Of a DNA stretch of 64,000 nt, positions 16,388-26,123 are shown piece by piece. Origin of the DNA: Clostridia bacterium (GTDB taxonomy: Bacteria > Bacillota > Clostridia > Saccharofermentanales > Saccharofermentanaceae); assembly GCA_016281535.1 (NCBI GenBank), contig JAEEIT010000129.1, positions 1-64,000 on the forward strand, written 5' to 3'. Position 1 is the first letter of the stretch. The number at the start of each line of letters is the position of its first letter. Position numbers and translations under genes: made by a program. The notes under the pieces were generated by a model. The model did not search any database and had not been told where the DNA came from. It saw nothing but the letters and a program-made list of their open reading frames with translations.

Positions 16388-16573
16388 CACGTGAAGTGAG
16401 AATGTGACTTTCGTCATGTTGGAAATCGTGGCTTTTTTCACTTCAGTCATAGATTCACAATTGATATTCTGTTAACAGTGGAAGGCGGGATACGGCAAGA
16501 CCATAAGTTCCTCCGCCGTACTCTCCTCCTGCCTCCACGGAAAAACACATCAATTTCTAACGGAGTGATTCTT

Positions 16574-17326
16574 ATGGAAACGATTCTGAAACTTACGGAT
16601 CTGACGAAGAAGTATGGAAACAAAGTAGTCGTGGACAATCTCAATATCGAGATCCAAAAGGGCGAGATCTTCGGCCTTCTCGGACCGAATGGCGCAGGAA
16701 AATCCACCACGATGAACATGATCTGCAACATCGTGCGCCCGACACTGGGTTCGGTGGAATTTCTGGGAAAGGATTTCCGGAAAAACAAGAAGGAACTGAG
16801 CCGGCATCTCGGCTATATCCCGCAGGATCTCGCGATCCACGGAAGGCTGAAGGCCTGGGAGAATGTCGAGCTGTTTACTTCTCTTTATGGTATTAAGGGA
16901 AAAGAACTGAAGGAGAGGATCGATGAGTCTCTCGAGTATGTCGGGCTCCTCGATCGGAGAAACGATTATGCGAAGACCTTCAGCGGCGGTATGAAGCGCA
17001 GACTCAATATCGCCTGTGCGATCGGGCATCACCCGGATCTTCTGATCTTCGACGAGCCGACGGTCGGTATCGATCCGCAGTCGAGAAACTTCATTCTGGA
17101 GCGGATCAAGAAGTCGAACAGAAACGGTGCGACGGTCATCTACACTTCCCATTACATGGAGGAAGTCGAAGCGATCTGCACAAGGATCGCCATCATGGAC
17201 AACGGGAAGATCATCGCCACCGGAACGTCTGAAGAACTGAAGAAACTTGTCGTCGAGGACACATCTTCCATCACGCTGGAGGAAGTCTTCCTGACACTTA
17301 CTGGAAAGAAACTGAGGGATATCTGA
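16574..17326 (+). CDS. ABC-2 transporter ATP-binding protein
   Basis: 250-residue ATPase. Walker A is GPNGAGKSTT, the signature is FSGGMKRRLN, Walker B is LLIFDEPTVGID, and SHYMEE follows. The start at METILKL is preferred over the track start because CGGAGTG lies 8 bases upstream. DRR-type drug or lantibiotic exporters have this pattern. It is the first of three genes; the two permeases follow with a 2-base gap and then a 4-base overlap. Confidence 0.94.
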   Translation: METILKLTDLTKKYGNKVVVDNLNIEIQKGEIFGLLGPNGAGKSTTMNMICNIVRPTLGSVEFLGKDFRKNKKELSRHLGYIPQDLAIHGRLKAWENVELFTSLYGIKGKELKERIDESLEYVGLLDRRNDYAKTFSGGMKRRLNIACAIGHHPDLLIFDEPTVGIDPQSRNFILERIKKSNRNGATVIYTSHYMEEVEAICTRIAIMDNGKIIATGTSEELKKLVVEDTSSITLEEVFLTLTGKKLRDI

Positions 17327-17328
17327 TC

Positions 17329-18402
17329 ATGATACGGTATTTAATTAAGAATAATGCCAAGCTCATGGGCAGGAGCTGGGTCAATGTACTTCTGTTTACG
17401 ATCTGCCCGGTAATCGTATCCGCTGTGCTGATCAGTGCTTTTTCCGATCTGATGGAAAACTATAAAGAGCGTGGGGAGATGCACTGCGGATATTCGATCG
17501 AAGCAGGCAGCATCTGGGAATCTGCCGAAGAGGCGCTGAAGATCTCGGGTGAACAGGCGGAGATCACCTTCACCCGGTTTGACACCGAGGAGCCGGAAGA
17601 GATGATCTCGAAGAATGAACTGTCGGGATTTGTGAAGTTTGAAAGCGGAGGCTACAAGATCTACCGCGTGTCGGAGAAGCCGACGCAGGGAGCCGCCCTC
17701 GAATACTTCATGTCTGTCTTCTGCGACGAGATGACCTATGCCGGGATGGGTTCTGTTGAGAACATCAAGCTCCATATCGAGCACCCGTCCTTCCTGAAGG
17801 CTGTGGATTCCACGGATTACTACGGGATCGTATTCGTCCTCTACTACGCTTGGTGCGCGATCATCTGCGCATCGGGTATTCTGACGAGTGAGAAGAAATA
17901 CGGTATCCGCAGAAGATATACTGTATCGGCACTGAACGATCTACAGCTTTACCTGGGAAGATTCGTGCCCCTTGCGATCGTCGTCTTCTTCGGAACAGCC
18001 ATCGCGGCACTCCTCAACTCGATCTGTTTCGGCGCCAATTGGGGCAATCTTCTCTATGCAGGAGTGCTGTTCCTCGTTATGACCGCGGCGTCCTCTGCGC
18101 TGGGACTGATGTTCCAGAGCATCACGGACAACATGATCATCACGGTCATCCTGACCTTCTCGCTGGTCTGGATCGCGGGGTTCTTCGGCGGAAGTTTCGA
18201 GACCTACATGTTCTCGTCTCATCCGGAGTATATGAAGCTGCTCTCGCCGATCTATCACTGTAACCGTGCGATGGTCGAGCAGGCCGCGTCCGGAAGGACG
18301 GATTATTTTCCAAGTGCGATCCTGTACTGCGCCGGCATCATCGTCGTATGTTCGTTGATCTCGGTTGCCGCAGACACGATCAGAAGGAGGGGAAGAGCAT
18401 GA
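17329..18402 (+). CDS. ABC-2 type transporter permease (first of two)
   Basis: 357 residues. One N-terminal helix is followed by an outer domain (about 45-160), then five helices ending with YCAGIIVVCSLISVAA. It carries the general ABC-2 membrane fold, as in LinH/YhgE-like exporters, and likely dimerises with the second permease. Substrate is unknown; the linked two-component system suggests response to an envelope stress or peptide. Confidence 0.88.
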   Translation: MIRYLIKNNAKLMGRSWVNVLLFTICPVIVSAVLISAFSDLMENYKERGEMHCGYSIEAGSIWESAEEALKISGEQAEITFTRFDTEEPEEMISKNELSGFVKFESGGYKIYRVSEKPTQGAALEYFMSVFCDEMTYAGMGSVENIKLHIEHPSFLKAVDSTDYYGIVFVLYYAWCAIICASGILTSEKKYGIRRRYTVSALNDLQLYLGRFVPLAIVVFFGTAIAALLNSICFGANWGNLLYAGVLFLVMTAASSALGLMFQSITDNMIITVILTFSLVWIAGFFGGSFETYMFSSHPEYMKLLSPIYHCNRAMVEQAASGRTDYFPSAILYCAGIIVVCSLISVAADTIRRRGRA

Positions 18403-19649
18403 GAACACTGATCACATCGAGTCTTAAATTACTGTTCCGGAATAAGAGCTTCTGGTTCTTCATGCTGATCGTTCCGATTCTTGCCACGTTCGTTCTGAAC
18501 GCTCATCAGATGAACTCGATCTCTCTATCCAGGCTGGCGGAGCATAGAATCTCCGAACTGGATGACGCAGATGAGAAAGCAGCGTACTACAGCAGCGGGG
18601 GCCAGTTTGTCGTGAAGGTCTATGACGCCTGCGGAAGTGAGCTTTCCGAATACATGCTGAATAAACTTGCTCGGACAGGAGCTTTCTCCATCGTGAGGGC
18701 GAAGGTGCCGGATATGGATCAGGCCGAAGCGGATGAGAAGATCAAGTCCGACGGCGAATTCGACCGCATGGGCGCGGCGCTCTATATCAACAGTAACTTC
18801 GACGCGCTTCTCTCGGAAGGGAAAGAAGACGAGGCGCTGACCCTCTATGTTCTTTCCGAAGACGGACGTATCGAGATGTTCGAATATTCCTTGCGCAAAG
18901 AACTGGCCCTGATCACAGAGACAGTCTCGGACGGGACGGTCCCGGAGGCGGTCCGCCTTCTTAACCAGAAGCTTCAAAGTATGCCGGAGAAAGAAATCGT
19001 CGAGCTTTCGGAAGGCTCTTCCAGAAAGCTTACGCTGGAGCAGGAGAATAGAAAGACCGCGATCGGATACGCGATCGCATTCATGACGCTGGGATATGTA
19101 TTCTGCGGGATCTTCATCGCCCACACGGTGATCAAAGACGAGCATGACAAAGTTCTTATGCGGCTTCGCCTGACGGGCATGTCTTCGTTTACATACTTTG
19201 CATCGAAGTTCATCATCAGCGCGATCGCGACCTTCCTGATGACCGTCGTTCTCGGAGCTTGCTCGTTCGTGATCGACACCGATAAGTTCGGTATCGGAAG
19301 AGTGAAGTTCCTCCTGATGATGTTCCTTCTGGGTCTGATCTTCAGTGCCATCAGCCTCGTGATCGGTGTCATCCTCGGCGATGTGATGAATGCCAATATT
19401 GCGGCCTTTGCGCTGTTCTCGATGTCCTCGCTTCTGGCAGGAACCTTCTTCCCGATGGATGCGACGTCCCGCCTCATTAAGGCCCTGTCCTCGCTGATGC
19501 CGCAGAAGTGGTTCCTGGACGCGACGGAGATGATCTTCGTCGGCGACAACAAAGCGTACCTCGTGCTGTTATGTGTGACGCTCGCATACCTCGTTCTGGC
19601 GCTGAGCCTGGGCGGGGTGGGGATCAAGGTCCGGAATGGTGAGGAGTGA
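18399..19649 (+). CDS. ABC-2 type transporter permease (second of two)
   Basis: 416 residues, start at MRTLITSS chosen because AGGAGGGG lies upstream; the ATG overlaps the previous stop (ATGA). It has the same layout as its neighbour: one helix, a large outer domain (about 45-220), then six helices in the C-terminal half including LAGTFFPMDATSRLIK. It ends 16 bases from the convergent serpin gene. Confidence 0.88.
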   Translation: MRTLITSSLKLLFRNKSFWFFMLIVPILATFVLNAHQMNSISLSRLAEHRISELDDADEKAAYYSSGGQFVVKVYDACGSELSEYMLNKLARTGAFSIVRAKVPDMDQAEADEKIKSDGEFDRMGAALYINSNFDALLSEGKEDEALTLYVLSEDGRIEMFEYSLRKELALITETVSDGTVPEAVRLLNQKLQSMPEKEIVELSEGSSRKLTLEQENRKTAIGYAIAFMTLGYVFCGIFIAHTVIKDEHDKVLMRLRLTGMSSFTYFASKFIISAIATFLMTVVLGACSFVIDTDKFGIGRVKFLLMMFLLGLIFSAISLVIGVILGDVMNANIAAFALFSMSSLLAGTFFPMDATSRLIKALSSLMPQKWFLDATEMIFVGDNKAYLVLLCVTLAYLVLALSLGGVGIKVRNGEE

Positions 19650-19665
19650 GTCTTCTTCGGACTGG

Positions 19666-21012
19666 TTACTTGACATGTGTGACGGTTCCGAAGAAGATCG
19701 GAAGGCCGGTCTCCACGTCGACGATCGCATACGCGAAAGGACGGTCGCAGATCACTTCTCTGTTCATGATGACTGCGTTATGCTCCATGACTACGCCGGT
19801 GGCGGCCGCGGCCTTCGTACCCTCGGCCGTCACTTCGATCCTTGTCTTGTGGATCACATCCGCGATGTTAAGAGGTGTGAGGTTACTCATGTTGCTGAAG
19901 TTTGCTTTCGCCGGATCGAAGGCATCCGCCATGCCCATGTCGATAAGAATGTCCCTCAGGGAAGTATCGTACTCACTCGTAAACTCGGGAAAGGCGTATT
20001 CCACATTATCCTGGTTGGCGCTGTTCCAGAACTGCCAATAGTCTTTCGCCGTCATATCGGCCACGAAAGCGTTGATATCGTATGTGAAATAGTCGTCTTC
20101 GCTGTCCTTCGGGGAGGGTTCGGACAAGTCATCGAGACTAGTTAGGATATCTGGCTCGGGTGCACCCGGGAGCATCACCATGAAGGCGTATTTCCCGCCT
20201 TCGTAAAGCTTATAGAAACCGGTGGATTTCTCGTTATGAAGATAGACAACATCTTTCTCCCCGCAGAGGAACCGGCAATCCTCTTTGCTTCCGTCTAAGC
20301 AATGGAAAGTCATATCTTCGATGTTTTCCTCTTCGAAGGGCTTCTTCCACTTCGCGTCAAATGCGAGTGCATTGACCAGGACCATCACGCTGTCGGGTGA
20401 CAGTTCTTTTACTAATTTGTCGATCATGCCGTCCGTCTTGTCATGCACCCAGGAATTGATCGTGTTGATCCCGCTGTTCGTAAAGGGGACGGCTTCGATC
20501 TGTGCATCGAAATGCTCTTTTACATAGTCCAGATAGCTGCTGTAAAAGGCGACTTTCTTATTGTCGTTGAGCCAGACGGAGTTGGCGATCTTTAGTTGAT
20601 CGCTCTTGAGCTGATCCATCCGGTCGACGGCGAAGAGGAAGGCATCTTCTTTCGCCACGCCGGGAACAAGCGTGCCGAGCATCTGGTCGAGTGTTTCTCC
20701 GTCCGCTCCGGCCGCCGTCATCTCCAGCGCGAGAAGCACGGAGTCGGAAGAGACCAGGAAGTTTTTGTCCCCGGCATTTTCTGCACAGTGCCGGATCAGA
20801 CCGACAGAAAACTCGGAGTAGGCTCTCTTTCGTTCCTCTTCGTCTGTTTTAGAACTGTTGCCGGAAGCAAGTTCGTATATGGCGGTTCCGCTTGATTTCT
20901 GCTCGATCGTCGCGATATCAGTTATCGGTTTCGATTTCTCCATGCAGCCGGATGCGGCCGTAAGAAGAAAGGAGGAGATAAGTATACCTGCAAAGAATTG
21001 TTTCGATTTCAT
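19666..21012 (-). CDS. Serpin (serine or cysteine protease inhibitor), predicted lipoprotein
   Basis: 448 residues. The signal sequence ends in a lipobox (TAASGC, Cys 23), so the protein should be tethered outside the cell. Serpin motifs are ANSVWLN, INSWV, ALAFDAKW (in the NALYFKGxW position) and the C-terminal DRPFAYAIVD and PIFFGTV. The reactive-loop hinge reads EGTKAAAATG, small residues as in inhibitory serpins. Counting from the hinge puts P1 near Asn of MEHNAV, which is approximate. It would inhibit a host or competitor protease. The gene is convergent with the transporter operon and alone in its transcript. Confidence 0.95.
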   Translation of the reverse strand: MKSKQFFAGILISSFLLTAASGCMEKSKPITDIATIEQKSSGTAIYELASGNSSKTDEEERKRAYSEFSVGLIRHCAENAGDKNFLVSSDSVLLALEMTAAGADGETLDQMLGTLVPGVAKEDAFLFAVDRMDQLKSDQLKIANSVWLNDNKKVAFYSSYLDYVKEHFDAQIEAVPFTNSGINTINSWVHDKTDGMIDKLVKELSPDSVMVLVNALAFDAKWKKPFEEENIEDMTFHCLDGSKEDCRFLCGEKDVVYLHNEKSTGFYKLYEGGKYAFMVMLPGAPEPDILTSLDDLSEPSPKDSEDDYFTYDINAFVADMTAKDYWQFWNSANQDNVEYAFPEFTSEYDTSLRDILIDMGMADAFDPAKANFSNMSNLTPLNIADVIHKTRIEVTAEGTKAAAATGVVMEHNAVIMNREVICDRPFAYAIVDVETGLPIFFGTVTHVK

Positions 21013-21150
21013 GTGACACCTCGTATGGCTACTTTGTAGCTTATCTAAACACGCGTTTTTTTACTCTTTTATTATAATCGATTCGAAGCGGAATGTATAA
21101 GAATATGTGCTATCATGGTGATGTAAAGATGAAATGACGGGGAGAATCTT

Positions 21151-22278
21151 TTGGAACGGTTGAAGAATCATTATTTCGTGCTGGTGAGAATCTTTCTGAT
21201 AGTTGCCTTCGGCGCGTATGGGTTTGTCGAGAGACCTAAGGACGGGCCGATAACGGCGTGGACGCTTCTTCTGGCGGCGATGTACCTTGCGTCGATGGCG
21301 CTCTTCGAGATCGTTCCGAAGAAGTATAAGTTCGTATGCATAGCTGTTTCTGCCGGATTCTTCGCAGCGCTGATGGTGCTTCACGAGACGGGATTTATGC
21401 TCCTGGGATTCATCGTCGTCTACGATTTTCTGTCGCTCTTTGAGAGGCTGGATGCGAGGATCTATCTGCTCCCGGTCGTGGGATTCGTTCTGCCGGGGCA
21501 GGTCAATATCGTGACGCGTCTGATCGCGGTATCCCTTACGGCCATCGTCTATCTTCAGCACAATTACGTCATCCGTTCCTACAGGAAGCAGATGATGGAA
21601 GATACCATCAACGAGCAGAACCTCAAGCGGGATATGCAGCAGCAGGAATATGCGGCGAAGATGGAGCAGAGAAGAAGTATGATCTTGGCGGAGAACCAGA
21701 TCCTCGAGCAGCGTGCTTCACTGTCACAGACGCTCCACGATAAGCTCGGGCATAACATCAACGGTTCGGTGTATCAGCTGGAGGCGGCGAAAGTCCTTCT
21801 GAAGAAGGATCCGGAAAAGTCGGAGACGATGATCCAGGCCGTGATCGACCAGCTGCGCGGTGGGATGGATGAGATACGTGTGATCCTTCGGAAAGAGCGT
21901 CCGGAGAAGCGGCAGCTGGCGATGCTGCAGCTGTATAAACTCTGTGAAGACTGTAACGGGAAGGGTGTGCAGACGGATCTTACGACAGAGGGAGAGACGG
22001 CGCAGATCCCGGATAAGATATGGGAAGTGATCCTGGATAATGCTTTTGAAGCGGTATCCAATTCTATGAAATACAGTAAATGCAGCCGTATCGATATCCG
22101 GCTCGTGGTGATGGCGCAGCGGGTCCGCGTCAGTATCAGCGACGACGGGGTCGGTTGTACGGAAGTGAAGGACGGCATGGGCATATCCGGTATGCGCCAG
22201 CGGGTCCGGGAAGTGAACGGCACCATCTCTTTCGAGAGTGCGGCCGGCTTTACCGTGACGATGCTGCTGCCGATCTGA
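21151..22278 (+). CDS. NarL-type sensor histidine kinase (HisKA_3)
   Basis: 375 residues beginning at a TTG codon with GGGGAG upstream. Four to five helices lie in the first 140 residues with no large outer domain, then a coiled segment, then the HisKA_3 box LHDKLGHN (H196) and an ATPase domain with DNAFEAVSNS and SDDGVGC. It resembles LiaS/DesK-like kinases that sense through the membrane. Its regulator is the next gene. Confidence 0.92.
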   Translation: MERLKNHYFVLVRIFLIVAFGAYGFVERPKDGPITAWTLLLAAMYLASMALFEIVPKKYKFVCIAVSAGFFAALMVLHETGFMLLGFIVVYDFLSLFERLDARIYLLPVVGFVLPGQVNIVTRLIAVSLTAIVYLQHNYVIRSYRKQMMEDTINEQNLKRDMQQQEYAAKMEQRRSMILAENQILEQRASLSQTLHDKLGHNINGSVYQLEAAKVLLKKDPEKSETMIQAVIDQLRGGMDEIRVILRKERPEKRQLAMLQLYKLCEDCNGKGVQTDLTTEGETAQIPDKIWEVILDNAFEAVSNSMKYSKCSRIDIRLVVMAQRVRVSISDDGVGCTEVKDGMGISGMRQRVREVNGTISFESAAGFTVTMLLPI

Positions 22279-22311
22279 AGCGCGTGCGCGAAGGAGACAG
22301 GAGGAACGAAG

Positions 22312-22947
22312 ATGGAGAAGATAAAGGTCATCATCGCAGACGACAGTGATTTTGTAAGAGACGGCATGAAGATCATCCTCGATGTCGATGACGAATTCGA
22401 GGTCCTGGGCTGTGCCCGAAACGGCAGGGAAGCCATCGAGATCGCCGAGAAGAATAAGCCGGATGTATTTCTCATGGATATTCAGATGCCGGAGATGGAC
22501 GGGATCGAGGCGACGGCGGAGATCGTGAAGAAGGATCTCGGCAAAGTCCTGATCCTGACGACCTTCGATGACGACGATCTCGTTCGAAAAGCACTGGGAA
22601 ACGGGGCGAAGGGCTATCTCATCAAGAACCATACTCCGGAACATCTCAAGCAGATGATCAAGTCCGTCTATAACGGGACCGGTGTCATGGAAGAGAGCCT
22701 CCTCGAATCGATCAGTAAATCGGCGGCGACTGCGACCGCGGGAAAAGGTTTCGACGAGAGCGGGTATACGGAGCGTGAACTCGAGATCGTGCGCGCTGTC
22801 GCCGACGGCCTTTCGAATAAAGAGATCGCGAGTAAGCTCTTCATCTCTGAGGGGACTGTGAAGAACTACATTACCTCGATCCTCGCAAAAGAAGGATTGT
22901 CGCATAGAACGGCGCTGGCTGTGTATTACATTACGGGGAAGAAGTGA
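22312..22947 (+). CDS. NarL/LuxR-family response regulator
   Basis: 211 residues: receiver with phosphoacceptor D56 (LMDIQMPEMDG) and a LuxR-type helix-turn-helix (YTERELEIV, SNKEIASKLFISEGTVKNY). AGGAGG lies upstream of the start. It pairs with the kinase 33 bases upstream. Target genes are not evident. Confidence 0.94.
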   Translation: MEKIKVIIADDSDFVRDGMKIILDVDDEFEVLGCARNGREAIEIAEKNKPDVFLMDIQMPEMDGIEATAEIVKKDLGKVLILTTFDDDDLVRKALGNGAKGYLIKNHTPEHLKQMIKSVYNGTGVMEESLLESISKSAATATAGKGFDESGYTERELEIVRAVADGLSNKEIASKLFISEGTVKNYITSILAKEGLSHRTALAVYYITGKK

Positions 22948-22969
22948 AGTGTGAAAGGGCACTCCGGCT

Positions 22970-23716
22970 TCAGACAGTATCCTGAAGCTGGACTTGCTCA
23001 CGGATGTTGTGTCTTTCTTTGCCGCCGTTACTTGCGACACTTATGGAACTGATCGTGTCTTTCTTATTCATGGCCAGAGTATAGAAGCATACGCAGTCCT
23101 TCGAGCGGTCTTCCGTCGCGGTTTCCTCTGTACAGCAGTAGATCGTGATGGAGCAGACTTCGTCACGGTCTTTTACGATACTGACTAAGATCTCCGCCAT
23201 TTCTTCTTCAGAAGGGAAACTGCCGTCTTCTTTATAAAGGGTCACTCGGGTTTGATTGAGATGCACATACTCTTCGACAAATTCTCTTTCGGAAATATCC
23301 TCGACCGGTGTGTATGCATTCACCGGTTTGTACTCGACTTCGTAATCGTCACACTCGAAAATGCCGTCAAAATACTCCGTCAAATAATCTTCCGCTTCTT
23401 TCTGATAGCGGATGTAGTTGTAGTTCGTCTGCAGTTCTCCGTCGTTGTTTCGTACGATGATCTTTTCATCCGGGAACTCTTTTGATCTGGCGATAGCTAC
23501 ATTCGAATTGGCGCCGAACGGTGTGCCCGAACCGGCTCCGGTGTATTCGAATTGATCGTCCTCGAAAGTCTTGTTGAGCTCTTTGACCCATTTCTCCTGA
23601 TCCTTGCGCTCCTGCCCGCTGAGGCATCCACTGAAGAATGTTGCGCAGAGGCACAGGAGCATGCCTGCCGCGACTGTTCTTCTATTTATTCTTTTCGTTC
23701 CCGTTGTCGCTCTCAT
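22970..23716 (-). CDS. Hypothetical lipoprotein
   Basis: 248 residues from the preferred start at codon 5 of the track ORF (AAAGGATGAG precedes it, whereas the first ATG directly abuts that site). The signal peptide ends with FFSGC, a lipobox. The mature part is acidic, about 210 residues, with no family I can name. It is convergent with the response-regulator gene. Confidence 0.7.
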   Translation of the reverse strand: MRATTGTKRINRRTVAAGMLLCLCATFFSGCLSGQERKDQEKWVKELNKTFEDDQFEYTGAGSGTPFGANSNVAIARSKEFPDEKIIVRNNDGELQTNYNYIRYQKEAEDYLTEYFDGIFECDDYEVEYKPVNAYTPVEDISEREFVEEYVHLNQTRVTLYKEDGSFPSEEEMAEILVSIVKDRDEVCSITIYCCTEETATEDRSKDCVCFYTLAMNKKDTISSISVASNGGKERHNIREQVQLQDTV

Positions 23717-23979
23717 CTTTATTCTCATCCTTTCTTAGACGCGGAAAGTGAGTCTTCGTTTTCGCTTCATACACAATTGACGAGAAAGACATGGAAAATG
23801 TTGCAAAGATTGGAAAAGCAGACTTTCCATTTTCGAAATAGTACTTCTTCCTGCTTTCCGGGTGAATGCGCGATGAAACTTCAGTTGCGTTCTGGTATGA
23901 TAGGGGAAGCTTTTTCGCCGTGATGATATAGGAAACAAGGTTTCTGCGAGATGCGGAAAAAAAGAAAGGACCCACACGC

Positions 23980-24654
23980 ATGGCACCATCAGAGAAGAAT
24001 ACACGAAGAGAGATCATCCTGGGATGGATCCGTATCGTCCTGGGCCTTCTTGTCTTTTCCTTCGGCGTGCACCTGACGATCTATGCCAACATCGGTCTGG
24101 CGCCGTGGGACTGCCTCGGTATGGGCATTGCGAAGCACACGCCATTTAACTACGGCATCTCCATGACGATCATTGCAGTGACGGTGCTGCTGATCGATAT
24201 CCTTCTCAAGGAAAAGATCGGCTTCGGCACGATCATCGACGCGCTTCTTACGGGGAACTTCGTCCAGGCTTTCACGTATCTGAATCCTCTTCCGGAGAAT
24301 ACGAATACCTGGCTCGGGATCGCTATCATGCTTTTCGGATTTGTGTTCATGGCGCTCGGCATGTGGATCTACATGAAAGCCGAGCAGTGCTGCGGGCCAA
24401 GAGATGCGCTTCTGGTTGGCCTCGGAAAAAGACTTCCGAAGATCCCGATCGGGGTGGTGGAAGTGCTTCTTTGGGCGGTGGTTTTACTCGGGGGCTTTCT
24501 GCTTGGAGGGCCTGTCGGGATCGGCACACTGATCAGTACATTTGGGGCAGGACTCGTCATGCAGTTCGTGTATAATATAATCAGGTTTGAACCGAGGAAA
24601 CTGAAGCACCGTGGCGTTGCGGAAACGGCGAAAGTGCTTCTTTCGAGGAAGTGA
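23980..24654 (+). CDS. YczE/YitT-like multipass membrane protein
   Basis: 224 residues with five to six helices. The patterns FGVHLTIYANIGLAPWD and GPRDALLVGL are typical of the YczE (YyaS) membrane family, whose molecular role is unknown. AAAGGA lies 11 bases upstream of the start. It runs into the HD-hydrolase gene 16 bases downstream. The preceding 250 bases hold no other supported feature. Confidence 0.8.
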   Translation: MAPSEKNTRREIILGWIRIVLGLLVFSFGVHLTIYANIGLAPWDCLGMGIAKHTPFNYGISMTIIAVTVLLIDILLKEKIGFGTIIDALLTGNFVQAFTYLNPLPENTNTWLGIAIMLFGFVFMALGMWIYMKAEQCCGPRDALLVGLGKRLPKIPIGVVEVLLWAVVLLGGFLLGGPVGIGTLISTFGAGLVMQFVYNIIRFEPRKLKHRGVAETAKVLLSRK

Positions 24655-24670
24655 GGAAGAAGACTGGAAA

Positions 24671-25285
24671 ATGGGTATTGAAGACTTTTTAAGTTCGGGA
24701 AATGAGAGACTTGATCAGCAGCTGAAGTTCACGGCGGAGATCGATAAGATGACGAGTGTGTACAGAAGAACGATGCTGATCTCGGGGATAAGAAATGAGA
24801 ACGATGCGGAGCACTCCTGGCACATCGCCGTGATGGCGCTGCTTTTCAAGGAGTATTGTATTGAGGAACCGAATGTGGAGCGCGCCATCAAGATGCTGGT
24901 CGTGCACGATCTCATCGAGATCTATGCCGGCGATACTTTCGCATATGATGTGGAAGGAAATGCGACTAAGGCCGAGCGCGAGGCGGCTGCAGCGGATAAA
25001 CTCTATGCCCAGCTTCCGCCGGAACAAGGCGCCGAGCTTCGTGCCCTCTGGGAAGAATTCGATGCGATGGAGACCGTGGATGCCAAGTATGCGGCGTGCC
25101 TGGACCGTACGCAGCCGCTTCTTCACAATACCCTTACCGAGGGTCACACCTGGCGAAACGGTGGCGCGGTAAGATCCCAGGTGGAAGAGCGCGCACATAT
25201 CGTCAAAGAGTTCATGCCGGAATTGTATGCCTGGATCATGAAGAACCTCGACCGCGGTGTCGAGAGAGGCTGGCTGAAAGAGTAA
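24671..25285 (+). CDS. HD-domain hydrolase (YfbR-like)
   Basis: 204 residues, start at MGIEDFL with GAGGAAG upstream. The HD metal site is spread over AEHSWHIA and VVHDLIEIYAGD. Size and motifs match YfbR-type 5'-deoxynucleotidases and related COG1896 proteins, which act on nucleoside monophosphates. The exact substrate cannot be read from sequence. Confidence 0.85.
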   Translation: MGIEDFLSSGNERLDQQLKFTAEIDKMTSVYRRTMLISGIRNENDAEHSWHIAVMALLFKEYCIEEPNVERAIKMLVVHDLIEIYAGDTFAYDVEGNATKAEREAAAADKLYAQLPPEQGAELRALWEEFDAMETVDAKYAACLDRTQPLLHNTLTEGHTWRNGGAVRSQVEERAHIVKEFMPELYAWIMKNLDRGVERGWLKE

Positions 25286-25316
25286 ACCGAAGATAAGGAA
25301 TCATCGATCGATAGTT

Positions 25317-25868
25317 CTATTTCTCCTCTGAAAGGATCCGCAGGATCTCCAGATATGTCTCCGCCGTGGCTTCCTGCCAGCGCTTGCAGGTTCTCTTCGC
25401 GGCGTCTTCCGTAGGGGCATTCCACTTAAGCTGGAACGTTGTCGCGTGATTCTCGATGAGGCGCAGGTCCACGACCCATGTGCCTTCGTCATTCGGTGCA
25501 TAGTCGGCATAGACGCTGGAATCTTCGGAAGACTCCTTCTTCCAGGATCGGGACGCGGAAGTGAGGTAGGCGCGGATGCCTGCCGGAACGGAGGGCATGA
25601 GCCGATTTAGGATCTCAATGCCGGCGGGCGTAATGTCACAGCTGAGAACGGTCCTTCCGGAGGCGTCCTTCCGAAGCTCGCCTTTCCGCTCGCCCTCGGT
25701 CATCAATCGCTGCTCAAGAAGTTCCTTCTTCGCCTGGGAATACAGGAAATAGTCCATGTACAGAGACTCCATCGCGCACTCCATCAGCTGCGAAGACGGA
25801 ATACCGCTGATCTTCGACAGGATGAACAGAATAATGATCTTGGCATTTGGCAGATCCGTGTTGGCCAT
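25317..25868 (-). CDS. DUF4364 family protein
   Basis: 183 residues with a winged-helix-like N-terminal half (KIIILFILSKISGIPSSQLMEC, DITPAGIEIL), matching the DUF4364 family of Clostridia, thought to be transcriptional regulators. AGGAG precedes the start. It is a single gene, convergent with the HD hydrolase. Confidence 0.8.
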   Translation of the reverse strand: MANTDLPNAKIIILFILSKISGIPSSQLMECAMESLYMDYFLYSQAKKELLEQRLMTEGERKGELRKDASGRTVLSCDITPAGIEILNRLMPSVPAGIRAYLTSASRSWKKESSEDSSVYADYAPNDEGTWVVDLRLIENHATTFQLKWNAPTEDAAKRTCKRWQEATAETYLEILRILSEEK

Positions 25869-26033
25869 GGCAATCTCCTAGGTGAAAAGATGTAGTTCAT
25901 TATACGCTATTTTCTTCTTCAGAAAAAGCACTGTGACCTTAACCGATTTCGATTTCATTTTTTCTTGACAAATGTCAGAAAGCGTTATTTTTTCGTCGGA
26001 TATTAGCGCGATTTGAACACAATTATCGCAATT

Positions 26034-26066
26034 TTGACAATTCGCACGAGGTTTTCATGCTATACT
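26034..26066 (+). promoter_or_regulatory. Promoter of pgi
   Basis: TTGACA (26034-26039), then TGC-TATACT (26061-26066). The spacer is long (21 bases) but the extended -10 TGn motif would compensate. Upstream, 25869-26033 is AT-rich; a further TTGACA at 25965 has no matching -10. Confidence 0.5.
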
Positions 26067-26123
26067 ATATGCGGTGTTTCCGGACACCAAATCTGACATA
26101 AATGAGAATGAGGAGAAACTTTT

